The position numbers and the translations under genes were made by a program. Positions 1 through 10,198 of a stretch of DNA of 64,000 nucleotides are shown here, in pieces; position 1 is the stretch's first letter; the number at the start of each line of letters is the position of its first letter. The DNA comes from Prochlorococcus marinus str. AS9601. GTDB taxonomy: Bacteria > Cyanobacteriota > Cyanobacteriia > PCC-6307 > Cyanobiaceae. Location of the stretch: NCBI RefSeq assembly GCF_000015645.1, contig NC_008816.1, positions 558,001-622,000 of the forward strand, given 5' to 3'. Below the pieces are notes generated by a model that made no database searches, was not told where the DNA came from, and was given only the letters and a program-made list of their open reading frames with translations.

Positions 1-916
1 CTATCCTTTCTTTTATTGATTTTTTGTTTCCGAATAAAATGCCAGGGTCAACATTACCTTGAATTCCAATTCCCCTGGGGATTCTTTTACAAGCCTCTTC
101 AATATCTACTGTCCAGTCTAGTGAAATTATATCTACTCCAGTTTTTGCCATTCTTTCCAGTACCCCAGCACTTCCTGAAATGTAAAGAATTATTGGTGTT
201 TCAGGGTATTCCGCTTTTACAATTTCAACAACTTTTTTTTGATACGGCCCAGCAAACATATCATAATCTTGTGGGCTTAGTTGGCCTGCCCATGAATCAA
301 AAATTTGTACTACTTGCGCTCCAGATTTTATTTGATATTTAAGATATTCACCAATAGATTTTGCAAAATGATCAAGAAGTTTATGAAGTAAATCTGGTTC
401 ATTAAAAGCCATTGATTTTATTAAGGAATAATTCTTACTGCTTTTACCTTCAACTACATATGCAGCAAGAGTCCAAGGTGCGCCAACAAAACCTAAAATA
501 GTTGCCTCGTTATTTACATCTTTTTTTAGTGAAGAAAGAACTTGCCCAACAAAGCTTAAACTCTCGCTTGGATTTAATTCTCTTAAATTTTCTACCTGAT
601 TAAGAGTTCTTATTGGGTCCTCAATAATTGGACCTTTACTTTCTATTATTTCAAAATTTATGCCCATCCCTGGAAGAGGTGTGAGAATATCTGAAAAAAG
701 GATCACACCATCCGGTTTGAAAGCATGAAAAGGCTGCATTGAAATCTCATATGATAGTTCTGGATTTTCAGACCTCTCTCTAAAGCTTGGGTAACGCTCC
801 CTTAAATCTCTATAGATTTTCATATATCTTCCTGCTTGCCTCATCATCCATACTGGAGGCCTATTTACTTTTTTACCTAATGCGGCAGAAAGTAGTAGCG
901 GTAAATCTTGACCCAT
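1..916 (-). CDS. hemE: Uroporphyrinogen decarboxylase (3' end cut by window edge)
   Basis: HemE decarboxylates the four acetate side chains of uroporphyrinogen III to give coproporphyrinogen III, feeding heme and divinyl chlorophyll synthesis in the cytoplasm. The N-terminus carries the family signature [12 protein letters not shown] at residues 20-31, whose Arg residues bind substrate carboxylates. Further in are LTPLPGMG and the FVGAPWTLA block. About 305 residues are visible and the C-terminus continues past position 1. ATG at 916 is the natural start because the signature sits at its usual distance from it. It lies 116 bp downstream of the glgB stop on the same strand. I see no terminator in that gap, so read-through from glgB is possible. 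Confidence 0.96.
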   Translation of the reverse strand, partial: MGQDLPLLLSAALGKKVNRPPVWMMRQAGRYMKIYRDLRERYPSFRERSENPELSYEISMQPFHAFKPDGVILFSDILTPLPGMGINFEIIESKGPIIEDPIRTLNQVENLRELNPSESLSFVGQVLSSLKKDVNNEATILGFVGAPWTLAAYVVEGKSSKNYSLIKSMAFNEPDLLHKLLDHFAKSIGEYLKYQIKSGAQVVQIFDSWAGQLSPQDYDMFAGPYQKKVVEIVKAEYPETPIILYISGSAGVLERMAKTGVDIISLDWTVDIEEACKRIPRGIGIQGNVDPGILFGNKKSIKERI

Positions 917-1032
917 TTTTCAATTCGATATTTAAAAAAAAATTAAAATCCAACTTAAAAATCTTACAATGTAAAGCAGAGCAAAAGCGTTATGTGAACA
1001 TTTATATGAAGCACTAAGTTAAATGAGCCTTC

Positions 1033-3297
1033 TTATTTTTTTGATTGATGTTTGAATATACTCACGCTTAATGGGGGCAAAGCAAGTTCTAGAGCATTTT
1101 GATAATCATGAATATTGTAATTTATAGTTTCTTTACCCCCCAAATTTCCTTTGTTACTGCCCCCGTATCTAGAGCCATCTGAATTAAATATTTCTCTATA
1201 GAATCCTTCCATAGGAACACCTACTTTGTATGACTCATGAGTATTAGGTGTAAAGTTAGCAACAACAACAAGCCACTCATTAGTATCGTTTTCTCTTCTC
1301 ATGAAACTTATAACCGAATTAGATTTGTCATTACAATCTATCCATTGGAATCCATAAGGATCAAAGTCATTTTTCCATAATGCAGGTTCATTTTTATAAA
1401 GAACGTTTAGGTCATCAATCAAGTTTCTGATACCTTTATGGGGTTCAAATTCTAGTAACTCCCATTGCAGATCATCCCAAACATTCCATTCTTGTCTTTG
1501 CCCAAATTCCATTCCCATAAATATTGTTTTTTTACCAGGGTGGGTCCACATATAAGTTAGTAACGCTCGAGTATTTGCATATTTCTTCCAGTCATCGCCA
1601 GGCATTTTATGCAAAAGATGACTTTTCCCATGGACGACCTCATCATGACTAAGTGCAAGCATAAAGTTCTCTGTATAGTTATATGTAATTGAGAAAGTCA
1701 CACTATTTTGATGGAATTGCCTAAACCAAGGATCTATTTCAAAATAATCAAGCATATCGTGCATCCATCCCATATTCCATTTCAAGTTAAACCCTAACCC
1801 TCCCATGTCAGTTGGTTTGGTTACCATTGGCCAAGTTGTTGATTCTTCAGCGATAGAAAGTGCACCTGGGAAGTGTTGGAAGAGTACATGATTAGCCTGT
1901 TGAAGAAATTTAACGGCTTCTATATTTTCATTCCCACCATTTTCATTGGGTATCCATTCTCCATCAGGACGTAGATAATCTCTGTAAAGCATGGAAGCTA
2001 CAGCATCTACTCTTATGCCATCAATATGAAACTCTTCAAACCAATAAACGAGATTTGCTACTAAGAAATTCCTTACTTCGTTTCTGCTGTAATTAAATAT
2101 TAGGGTCCCCCATTCTTTGTGTTCTCCTATTCGTGAATCTCCATGCTCATAAAGATGGCAGCCATCAAAAAATGCTAAACCATGTTTATCTTTTGGAAAA
2201 TGACCGGGCACCCAATCAAGAATTACGCCTATGCCCTCTTCATGACATTTATTTACAAACTCTCTAAATTCATTTGGGGTACCAAATCTACTCGTTGGTG
2301 CATACCAGCCTGTAACTTGGTATCCCCATGAACCATCGAAAGGATGTTCAGATATTGGCATTAGTTCAATATGAGTAAATCCTCTTTCTTTTACGTAAGG
2401 GATTAGTTTCTTGGTTAATTCTGGATAAGTTAATAATCGTGTTCCAGGTTTTAAATCGGCTGCAGGTACCGGGTCTCTTGGATCACCATTGTTCTCCAGA
2501 TATTTATTATCTGTTGATTCATGGAGCCAACTCCCTAAATGCATTTCATAAACTGAAATTGGCTTGTTAATTTGACTAGAAGAATCTCTGTTTGAAATCC
2601 AAGAACTATCATTCCAATTAAAGTTTTTTAACTTTGAAACTATTGAACCATTTTGAGGTCTGATTTCATGAAGGAAACCATATGGATCAGCTTTCTCATA
2701 GATATGACCTTGTTGTGTTCTTATTTCGTATTTGTATGTATCGCCCTCTTGCATTGATGGCATGAATAGTTCCCAAATTCCCCCTAATCTTTTTTGCATT
2801 GGATGATGTCTTCCATCCCAAGAATTTATATCTCCAATTATCGAAATTGATTTTGCATTTGGAGCCCAAATGCAAAACATAACCCCTTTTTGATTCTTTT
2901 CTTCAATGAGATGTGCTCCCATTTTTTCCCAAATATGATGATGATTACCTTCTGCAAAAAGATGTCTATCAACTTCTCCCATCCATTCTTCTCTATATGA
3001 CCAAGGGTCATGTTGTGTATGTGTGACCCCTCCTCGTAAAATATTTATTTCGTAATTGTGATTTGGATTTTCAGGCAATATAGCTTCAAAAAGCCATTTA
3101 TGGTTTATGCTTTCCGCCTTATAGGTATTGTTTTTAAAATTTATTTTAACTTCGTCGGCTTCAGGCATCCATACCCTAATTACCCATTGTTCTTCATAAA
3201 AATGAGGACCTAATATTTTTAATGGATTATCATTGCAACAATTTTCTAGGTTGATAGCTTCTGATTTAATCCAGTCTGCTTGAATTGTCTCGATCAT
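1033..3297 (-). CDS. glgB: 1,4-alpha-glucan branching enzyme
   Basis: GlgB adds alpha-1,6 branches to glycogen. The 754-residue length is typical of cyanobacterial GlgB with two N-terminal CBM48 beta-sandwich modules (about residues 25-110 and 125-225), a GH13 barrel (about 250-640) and a C-terminal beta domain. The catalytic nucleophile is Asp431 in DGIRVDAV (426-433). The acid/base Glu is near 484 in IAEES, and the stabiliser is in [11 protein letters not shown]. The partner glgA is about 27 kb away on the other strand (30504), so glycogen genes are dispersed. It sits in a minus-strand run with the hydrolase upstream and hemE downstream. Confidence 0.97.
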   Translation of the reverse strand: MIETIQADWIKSEAINLENCCNDNPLKILGPHFYEEQWVIRVWMPEADEVKINFKNNTYKAESINHKWLFEAILPENPNHNYEINILRGGVTHTQHDPWSYREEWMGEVDRHLFAEGNHHHIWEKMGAHLIEEKNQKGVMFCIWAPNAKSISIIGDINSWDGRHHPMQKRLGGIWELFMPSMQEGDTYKYEIRTQQGHIYEKADPYGFLHEIRPQNGSIVSKLKNFNWNDSSWISNRDSSSQINKPISVYEMHLGSWLHESTDNKYLENNGDPRDPVPAADLKPGTRLLTYPELTKKLIPYVKERGFTHIELMPISEHPFDGSWGYQVTGWYAPTSRFGTPNEFREFVNKCHEEGIGVILDWVPGHFPKDKHGLAFFDGCHLYEHGDSRIGEHKEWGTLIFNYSRNEVRNFLVANLVYWFEEFHIDGIRVDAVASMLYRDYLRPDGEWIPNENGGNENIEAVKFLQQANHVLFQHFPGALSIAEESTTWPMVTKPTDMGGLGFNLKWNMGWMHDMLDYFEIDPWFRQFHQNSVTFSITYNYTENFMLALSHDEVVHGKSHLLHKMPGDDWKKYANTRALLTYMWTHPGKKTIFMGMEFGQRQEWNVWDDLQWELLEFEPHKGIRNLIDDLNVLYKNEPALWKNDFDPYGFQWIDCNDKSNSVISFMRRENDTNEWLVVVANFTPNTHESYKVGVPMEGFYREIFNSDGSRYGGSNKGNLGGKETINYNIHDYQNALELALPPLSVSIFKHQSKK

Positions 3298-3349
3298 GAC
3301 TGGTAGATATTAACGATTAATAATATCAAATGATTAACCAAAAAATTAA

Positions 3350-4930
3350 TTATTTATAAAAAAAAGGGGTCATTTTCATAAATGTTTTATCAAGGCTAAA
3401 ACTTAGAGTAATAACTCTATGATTTGCTGAAGGAGATCCAATATTTCCATCCCCAAATCCCGGATTAACTCCAATAGCGGGATAAGCTGCAGCAGATATA
3501 GATAAGCGAAGCTTGCTATCTTTAATCAAACAAATATTTGTTGGTTGCATTGTGATTTGATAAATGCATTCTTCATTTATTTTGGAGTTTTTAACCCTTA
3601 AGAATCCGGTTGAAAATTGATTCACCTTTTCATTACCTTCTTCAACTAGAGATAAAGCAAGGCAGATATCGAAATTGGGCTGATCACTTTTTACCTGGAT
3701 TTCTAATGTGGGTACTCCTGTTAAATATTGATCTTCTTCAAAAGAATTGGTTTGAAAAACACCTACATCCAGTCTTTTATCAATAATACTTCTATTAAAC
3801 TTTCCTGGATTTTGACCTAAATGTCCACCGTCTGATGGAGTAGGTCTCCATGGGTCATGAACAATTGTGAACCATCCTGATCCTTTTGAATTTATGGTCA
3901 GACTTCCATCTTCAACCTCTACATTTGCGGTACCATCGCTTTTGAGTCCAAAAATAAATTCAGGATTAAATTTATTATCTAAATCTTCCCATTTATTTAA
4001 TGAAATATTCCATATTTTTTTCTCGTCTTTTAAATTCTTAGAATTAAAATTTTCATCTAATTTTAAATGTTTATCAAAAAAATTTAATAAAGATTCTTGT
4101 GATCCCTCCCACCAATTTAGATGTGTTGCATTCCCAATAATAATCTCTGGGCTTCCACCCGCTTCTTTAGATTGTTGATAAAGATCAAAGGCACCTTTTA
4201 AATGTGGATCCCAAAGTCCTCCAATAATTAACATAGGTTGTTTAATCCATGTTGAAATTGGTTTAAATTCTTCAAATGGGTGAGCATTATTTAAATTTTT
4301 AAGCCATTCCAAAACAAAGCTATTAGGATCATATTTTTTTAAAATTTCAATTCCTTCCTTTAAATAACTTTTATTTTCTAGGGCTAATCTTATCTTTCCC
4401 CACTCAAGCAATTTATTTTCTTTTTTCATTTTTAGTGCCGCAATTTGAAGTCCCCATGCAATATTGTTATGCCACCAATATGCTCCTCCATCTGAGCACC
4501 AATGATCCTTAATATTCATCCCAGTCATTGCTGGAGATAAACAATCGGGCGGCTTTGAATATAATTCACCGGTTAGTTGAGTAAATCCTTGATATGAAAA
4601 ACCATATAAGCCAAGTTTCCCATTACATTCTTTTAGAGACCTTACCCATTCATGAGTTTCTGAAGTATCGCTAGCTTCTTGAGAAAAACCATTAAAGACT
4701 CCTTCAGAAGAACCCATACCTCTAACGTCTTGAATTATGACCATATACCCTTTGGAAGCCCACCATTCAGGATGAGAATAGGTGATAGTTGAAGCAATTT
4801 CCCTGCCATAAGGTTGTCTCATTAATAATGCAGGCCATGGCCCATTGCTATTAGGTAACCAAATCCTTGATATAAGTTTTACTCCATCTCTAAGTATTAG
4901 AGACTTGTCAAACCATCTAGAACCAGACAT
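3350..4930 (-). CDS. CocE/NonD-type serine hydrolase (X-Pro dipeptidyl-peptidase S15 family)
   Basis: This 526-residue alpha/beta hydrolase resembles the CocE/S15 family, which hydrolyses esters or prolyl peptides. The nucleophile is Ser112 in GFSYQG. The likely Asp is 241 (GGLWDPH) and the likely His is 270 (GNATH), giving a complete triad in the usual order. The second half (about 350-520) matches the C-terminal jelly-roll domain of this family, with PTLEIQVKSD and RLSISAAAYP. No signal peptide is seen, so it is probably cytoplasmic. The gene starts 7 bp after the small secreted protein gene and probably shares its transcript. The substrate cannot be told from the sequence. Confidence 0.85.
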   Translation of the reverse strand: MSGSRWFDKSLILRDGVKLISRIWLPNSNGPWPALLMRQPYGREIASTITYSHPEWWASKGYMVIIQDVRGMGSSEGVFNGFSQEASDTSETHEWVRSLKECNGKLGLYGFSYQGFTQLTGELYSKPPDCLSPAMTGMNIKDHWCSDGGAYWWHNNIAWGLQIAALKMKKENKLLEWGKIRLALENKSYLKEGIEILKKYDPNSFVLEWLKNLNNAHPFEEFKPISTWIKQPMLIIGGLWDPHLKGAFDLYQQSKEAGGSPEIIIGNATHLNWWEGSQESLLNFFDKHLKLDENFNSKNLKDEKKIWNISLNKWEDLDNKFNPEFIFGLKSDGTANVEVEDGSLTINSKGSGWFTIVHDPWRPTPSDGGHLGQNPGKFNRSIIDKRLDVGVFQTNSFEEDQYLTGVPTLEIQVKSDQPNFDICLALSLVEEGNEKVNQFSTGFLRVKNSKINEECIYQITMQPTNICLIKDSKLRLSISAAAYPAIGVNPGFGDGNIGSPSANHRVITLSFSLDKTFMKMTPFFYK

Positions 4931-4937
4931 TTAGGCT

Positions 4938-5210
4938 TTAGATAATGTCTGGACAGTGCAGCCCAATGACGTAAATAGAAAAGATCTCTGCGTTAACGGG
5001 AGTTAACTTTTTTTTGTTTGATACATACTCTATAGCTTTATCTGAACTAGCAGAAATACCTTTTGAATTAAACTCTCTAAACTTATTACATAAATTCCTA
5101 GCTTCGTTTGGATTCTTTTTTACATTTTCCAGTAGGTTAGACTGACTAAAAACAGGGTATAAAGAGTTGGAAAACAAAAATAATAAAAATATCAGGGGTT
5201 TCATTTTCAC
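4938..5210 (-). CDS. Small secreted protein of unknown function
   Basis: This is a 90-residue protein. It begins with a short positive segment, a hydrophobic stretch (about residues 6-20) and an AxA-like VFSQ site near 19-23, consistent with a Sec signal peptide. The mature part has two cysteines (CNKFREF and LHCPDII), which could form a disulfide in the periplasm. I do not recognise the family. It sits between the helix-hairpin-helix gene (47 bp upstream) and the CocE-type hydrolase (7 bp downstream), same strand. Either of the two Met codons (residues 1 and 3) could be the start. Confidence 0.7.
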   Translation of the reverse strand: MKMKPLIFLLFLFSNSLYPVFSQSNLLENVKKNPNEARNLCNKFREFNSKGISASSDKAIEYVSNKKKLTPVNAEIFSIYVIGLHCPDII

Positions 5211-5257
5211 TAACTTTTTCTAAATTCTACATTAAAAAATTTTTTTTAACCAAGTTT

Positions 5258-5665
5258 TCAAATAGATTTGTAGATTTGACTAGCTTTTTTAATCCATTCT
5301 TTTAAGAGAGCAAAAGTTGTATATGTTTCAGTTTTTACTCTAAGACTTCTTTCTAATCTACCAATTTTGCGCTCTAATTCGTAAGGAGTAGATAGTGATA
5401 ATGATTTAATAGAAGATATGCCGCAATGCAAAAGTAGATATGCTTGCGGTGGAGAAATTCCAATTTCTTTTTTAAAAATAGCTATAGCTCTAATTTTCTT
5501 TAGATTATTCAATGTGCATAGTGAATATTTTCTTTGAATCTCATTTATTTCTTGGTCAGAAAGATTACTTAATTTTTCAATGTCAATTAGATTATTTTGA
5601 ACAAAAAAATATTTCTCATGTCTAAAATTATTTGGCAAAATATCTAAAAAGGTTTTACTTTCCAT
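5258..5665 (-). CDS. DUF4332-like helix-hairpin-helix protein
   Basis: This 135-residue soluble protein has two repeats with helix-hairpin-helix character. One lies around residues 27-60. The other (about 65-110, GISPPQAYLLLHCGIS followed by LSTPYELERKI) resembles the DUF4332 fold, in which a hairpin reading as residue capture is followed by a helix. HhH modules usually contact DNA or RNA backbone without sequence specificity, or mediate protein contacts. Its role is unknown. It lies 11 bp after ycf51 and probably shares its transcript. Confidence 0.65.
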   Translation of the reverse strand: MESKTFLDILPNNFRHEKYFFVQNNLIDIEKLSNLSDQEINEIQRKYSLCTLNNLKKIRAIAIFKKEIGISPPQAYLLLHCGISSIKSLSLSTPYELERKIGRLERSLRVKTETYTTFALLKEWIKKASQIYKSI

Positions 5666-5676
5666 TGTTTAAGAGA

Positions 5677-6120
5677 CTAATTCATTTTGACATTTTTCTG
5701 AACTTGTCCAATAACCACTGGTTTACTTACGCCATCTGAAATTTTTTCAAGTTTTCTTATCTTTATTGTTACATTCGCACCAGATCTGCTACCTTTCCTT
5801 AAGTTTTCCGATAATTGTTCTAAAGTTGGGTCAATAGATTCTTCTGGAAAGTCATCATCTGCTTTAGCAATAATCAAATCGAACCCATTGTCATAAACAA
5901 TTGGAACATATTTTGCACCTTCTATTACAACCTTTTCGGAGTAACTTTGTATAAATGCCCAACTACTCAAAGAAAGCAATAATGAAAAGATAGTTGCTCC
6001 AATTATTCGAAATTTAAAACCAAAATCAAATATAAAAGCTGCTATTGTGCAAATGAAAAGAAATATTCCAAAGAATCCAAAAATTTTGGGTGTGTTCTCT
6101 AATAGTTCAAAAAAAGACAT
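5677..6120 (-). CDS. ycf51: Ycf51 family protein (DUF2518)
   Basis: This is a 147-residue protein with two membrane helices near the N-terminus (about 14-32 and 36-55) and a soluble C-terminal half. The pattern of an N-terminal hairpin, then GAKYVPIVYDNG and a closing VSKPVVIGQVQ motif, is typical of Ycf51. This conserved protein of unknown function occurs in cyanobacteria and some plastid genomes. It is the first gene of the minus-strand run and is divergent from the TamB-like gene, with 52 bp between the two starts, so that gap must hold both promoters. Confidence 0.85.
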   Translation of the reverse strand: MSFFELLENTPKIFGFFGIFLFICTIAAFIFDFGFKFRIIGATIFSLLLSLSSWAFIQSYSEKVVIEGAKYVPIVYDNGFDLIIAKADDDFPEESIDPTLEQLSENLRKGSRSGANVTIKIRKLEKISDGVSKPVVIGQVQKNVKMN

Positions 6121-6172
6121 TTAGTGGCTTTGACCTGATTAATTTCTTATATTTTGTAAGCCTACTCTATTT

Positions 6173-9100
6173 TTGGGCTCTAACTTGAAAAAAATTAGAT
6201 CTCTAAATTTAAATACTAAGATTCTTTTGGTAGGGATGCTTTTACCTTTAGGTTTTTTAGGCACTTTTTTATTAAATAATTTTTTAAAAGACACTTATAG
6301 TTCTAGGAAATTAGAACTAGAAAAAAGTCTTGAGAATCTTTTAGATAAAAATGTTGATTTAGGTGATTATGTTGGGATTAGATATCTAGGTATTTCTTTG
6401 GGTAATTCAAAAATTAATGATAAAAACAATTTAGATTCTGAAATTACAGCCAAAAATGTATATGTTGGCATTATGCCTTTTAGATCTTTTTTAAAACAAA
6501 AATGGATTGTAAAAATAAGTCCTAAGGAAGCTGCCATAAATATAGATAGAGATTTTTTTAAAAGGGACGAATCTTATAAAGATAATCGAATTGCAAAAAA
6601 ATCAAAATCTAAGTATGAGTTGATCTTTAACTTAAATAAATATTCAGATCTGAAGTTTAATAATGCAGGATTAAAAACAAAAGTAAAAGGTAATGTTATT
6701 TACAAGTCAAGAAATAGACAAATCATTGCAAATGTAAAATCAAATTTTGATGAAAAGGGATTTTTAAAATTTAAATTTAATACAAAATTAAATCAAGACT
6801 TTTTAAAACTGGATTTATTTTCTAAGGGTTTAGATCTTGATAATTCTGAATATATAATTGGCAATAGAAAAATTAGCTTTAAAAAAGGTACCTTTAAATC
6901 TAACTTTAAATTTAATAAATCATCAAAGCACACATTTTGTGAAGGAAGATTTTCTTTTACTAATTTAAAAATAAAACCAGAAGATTTAGCAGAGAATATA
7001 AATTCAGATTCAACTAGGTTTTTTTGTAAAGATAATAATTTTATTGGTAATACAGAAAAATTAAATTATGGAACTTTGACTTCGAATTTTAATCTAAATA
7101 TGCCCTTTAATAGAAGCTCCAATAATATTGATCTAAAAGGAAGTATTGGATACATTAATAGCCTTAATCCAGATATCCAATTATCGGGTAATATGCCCTT
7201 TTGGTTTGATAGAAGAGGTATAAATTTTGGTGATATAGATACTAGTTTTAAAATAAATAGAACTCAATTATCTAATTTAAATATTTTCCGAAAAAATGAT
7301 ATAAGGGGTTTCATTACTGCTAAAGGTGAATTAAAAGGAAAAATTACTGATCCTGATATTTCGATAAACTTTAACCTTGATTACCCGCACTTTAAAGGTA
7401 TCCGCATTAGAGAAATATGGGAGGGAGATATTAAAAATGAAAATAATGAATTTCTTCTTAATATGAAAAATAGATATTCTCCAATCCCTTCATTTCTTTC
7501 AATCAACTTTAATTCTGATCTTAAAATAAATAATGCAAATTTCATAAGAGTTTTCAATTCAAATAAAGGTACTATAGGCATACTGAAACAGGATGATGGT
7601 TATAATTGGCGAGCGGATAATTTTCCTCTTGATGAGCTTGAATTATCTATAGACAAAAATCAATTCGATAGAATTTATGGAATTATTAATGGTAAAGGAT
7701 CAATTTCGTCAGACCAGTCATACCTTGATGGGCGAATTGCTTGGAGTCTAGGTAAATATAGAAATATTAATCTAGCCAATTCATTATTTGATTTCCGCGT
7801 CAAAGATAATTCTTTTTATATAAACTCCTCATTGTATCCAATTGATGGAGGAATAATTGAAGTCGAATATGATTCAAGTAAAAATAATTTTATTAATTCA
7901 GAATTCAAGGATATAAGCACTAGTTGGACTATCCTTACCGCTGTTGATATTTTTAACTTTGATAATAAAAAAGTGATTCCTATAAGTAAATCGAATATTT
8001 TGGATGATTTGGAAATAAATAAAGAAAATAAATCACTTAAAGAGAGGATCGATTTTATAAATAACTTTATTGAAAATAGTAATTTGTTAGAGGACAAATT
8101 TAATTTGCAAAAATATTTAAATAAATTTAGAAGTAGATACAACGGAAAAATTACTATTCAGGGCGATAGACCAGTAAATTATAAATTAAATGCAAAATTA
8201 AAGGGCTATCTTGATGTATCTAGAGACGTCTATAAGAATAATAAAGAGGAATTTTCTATTGATTTGGAAGGGGGATTATTAACAGGGAAAGGTTCTTTAA
8301 GAATTAAAAAATTTCCATTAAGTGCAGCAAATATCTTTTTAAATAAACCAAGAGATTTTCTTGGAGGGTTGGATATGAACTTATTTTATGATCTCGATAC
8401 AAAATCTTTCTCTAGCGATATTTTGTCCAATGGTTCATCAATTAAAAACAACATAATAATATTTGATAAAGGACTAATTAAATTTAATAATTCTATTTTT
8501 GATATTGATTTTTCCCTTTTAATAAATGATTCTGAAATACCAATTAATATCGAAGGTTCAATACCTATAAATAAGTCTGATAACTTAGATCTAAGATTGA
8601 TTGGGAATGGAAAATTTATTGAGTTAATAGATATTTTTGCTGATGAATACTTTACATTTAAAGAAGGAGATTTAAATCTAAGAGTGATTCTAAAAGGAAC
8701 CTTAAATAAACCTCTATTAAATGGATTTATCGTAGTTAAAGATTCTGAAATTAATTTTTCAAACAATATAATAAGAGATTTTAATAGTACAATCATCTTT
8801 GATTTTGACTCTTTAGAGATCAATAATCTACAAGCGAAGACTCAAGATTCTGGTGAAATTTTTGTAAAAGGCACTTTGCCTTTTTATAGTCAGAATGATT
8901 CTGAAAAGTCAGAAATTAATTTGATAACGAATAGATTTTCATTAAAGAAAGATAATTTTAATTTTTTAATAGATTCAGATATCGATTTAAGTGGATCATT
9001 TGAAAGTCCTGTTTTGGGAGGTTATCTATCTTTTAATAATGGATTTATTAATTTTAATAGCACCAATCAAAATAATAAAAAAGAAAATAATCTTATAAGA

Positions 9101-10132
9101 AAAGAGGATAAAAAAGATTGGCCAGAACTCTATTGGAATAATAAAAAAAATATTGAAATAATATCAAATGAAACAATTTTGAATTCAGTTCTTTTAGGAG
9201 AAACTTTGCCTAATTATCTAGGTAATTTGAGTTTTAATAATCTTAAATTAAAACTTGGACCAGAATTTAAACTTCAATATTCAGAAATAGTTCAAGCTTA
9301 TTTAGATACCAAATTAGACCTTACTATAAATGGTGAGATAGGAAATGATTTAAATGCTAGGGGTCTTATTTACCTTAAGAAAGGAAGAGCAAATCTATAC
9401 ACTACCCCGTTTAAACTTAATAAAAATAAAGACAATTATATTTTATTTGCATCAAGAAGTGGTGTGGTTCCTTTTATAAATTTTTCTTTAGTCAGTAAAG
9501 TTCCAGATTCTATAATACCTATAAGTGAAAACAATCAGGATTTAAATGTATCAGGTGATGTTGCTGTCGACGCTAGTTCAAGCGGTTATGGTGCATTTGG
9601 AATTGGTAATACTAGGCTTATCAAAATTGAAGCATCTTATGAAGGATTTTTAGATCAATTATCTTTCGCTGATGAAAATAGAAGAATCCAATTAAGGAGT
9701 ACGCCAAGTTACAACAGATCACAAATAATTGGTTTAATTGGAGGTAACTCTGCAAATTTAATAAATAGAGCATTTATTTCTCAAATTAATAATGCTGATG
9801 CATTTAGTGAAAGATTTCAGTTTTCTTTATATCCAGCGTTAATAGAAAATAATGATTCATTAAATAATATTTTTTCCAATGAAAATTTAGATATAGAAAA
9901 TGATGATCAATCCTCTTCTAATGAGGAATTTTCTTCTCAAGCTTGGGTAGCCGAAATAGGGCTTGATATTACTGATGCGATAAATTTTGCCTTTCAAACA
10001 GTTCCAGGTAGAGATGATATTTCACCTTTAGGAATTTTGACTTTTCAGGCAAATCCAAACTTAGAATTATTAGGTTCTTATGATTCCAATGGGGATTGGA
10101 AAAGTCAAGTTCAGTTATTTTTTAGATATTAA
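6173..10132 (+). CDS. tamB: TamB-like translocation/assembly module protein (DUF490 C-terminal domain)
   Basis: This 1319-residue protein has one N-terminal membrane anchor (about 15-35, rich in Leu, Gly and Phe), then a long periplasmic body of repeating amphipathic strands full of Asn, Lys, Ile and Phe. It ends in a TamB/DUF490 domain with GLIGGNSANL around 1187-1196 and a closing strand ending in Phe-Arg-Tyr. TamB-family proteins bridge the inner membrane and outer envelope and are linked to outer-membrane protein assembly or lipid transport. The start is TTG at 6173; an in-frame TTG at 6185 (just before KKIRSL) is an equal alternative. Codon use is extremely AT-rich even for this genome. 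Confidence 0.88.
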   Translation: MGSNLKKIRSLNLNTKILLVGMLLPLGFLGTFLLNNFLKDTYSSRKLELEKSLENLLDKNVDLGDYVGIRYLGISLGNSKINDKNNLDSEITAKNVYVGIMPFRSFLKQKWIVKISPKEAAINIDRDFFKRDESYKDNRIAKKSKSKYELIFNLNKYSDLKFNNAGLKTKVKGNVIYKSRNRQIIANVKSNFDEKGFLKFKFNTKLNQDFLKLDLFSKGLDLDNSEYIIGNRKISFKKGTFKSNFKFNKSSKHTFCEGRFSFTNLKIKPEDLAENINSDSTRFFCKDNNFIGNTEKLNYGTLTSNFNLNMPFNRSSNNIDLKGSIGYINSLNPDIQLSGNMPFWFDRRGINFGDIDTSFKINRTQLSNLNIFRKNDIRGFITAKGELKGKITDPDISINFNLDYPHFKGIRIREIWEGDIKNENNEFLLNMKNRYSPIPSFLSINFNSDLKINNANFIRVFNSNKGTIGILKQDDGYNWRADNFPLDELELSIDKNQFDRIYGIINGKGSISSDQSYLDGRIAWSLGKYRNINLANSLFDFRVKDNSFYINSSLYPIDGGIIEVEYDSSKNNFINSEFKDISTSWTILTAVDIFNFDNKKVIPISKSNILDDLEINKENKSLKERIDFINNFIENSNLLEDKFNLQKYLNKFRSRYNGKITIQGDRPVNYKLNAKLKGYLDVSRDVYKNNKEEFSIDLEGGLLTGKGSLRIKKFPLSAANIFLNKPRDFLGGLDMNLFYDLDTKSFSSDILSNGSSIKNNIIIFDKGLIKFNNSIFDIDFSLLINDSEIPINIEGSIPINKSDNLDLRLIGNGKFIELIDIFADEYFTFKEGDLNLRVILKGTLNKPLLNGFIVVKDSEINFSNNIIRDFNSTIIFDFDSLEINNLQAKTQDSGEIFVKGTLPFYSQNDSEKSEINLITNRFSLKKDNFNFLIDSDIDLSGSFESPVLGGYLSFNNGFINFNSTNQNNKKENNLIRKEDKKDWPELYWNNKKNIEIISNETILNSVLLGETLPNYLGNLSFNNLKLKLGPEFKLQYSEIVQAYLDTKLDLTINGEIGNDLNARGLIYLKKGRANLYTTPFKLNKNKDNYILFASRSGVVPFINFSLVSKVPDSIIPISENNQDLNVSGDVAVDASSSGYGAFGIGNTRLIKIEASYEGFLDQLSFADENRRIQLRSTPSYNRSQIIGLIGGNSANLINRAFISQINNADAFSERFQFSLYPALIENNDSLNNIFSNENLDIENDDQSSSNEEFSSQAWVAEIGLDITDAINFAFQTVPGRDDISPLGILTFQANPNLELLGSYDSNGDWKSQVQLFFRY

Positions 10133-10198
10133 TTTACAAAGAAATTTACTTTAAAGAATCTTTAATTTGAATTATTATTAAATTAACTAAAAAATATT

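Noticed and set aside
16-342. Plus-strand frame opposite hemE
   Set aside because: Complement of conserved HemE coding sequence.
787-1017. Short plus frame spanning the hemE start
   Set aside because: Overlaps the certain N-terminus of hemE for most of its length and has no recognisable protein pattern.
8386-8823. Open frame of about 145 codons antisense to the TamB-like gene
   Set aside because: Mirror frame of an extremely AT-rich coding sequence; no family likeness and strongly biased composition (Ser, Ile, Leu). The plus-strand gene explains the region.
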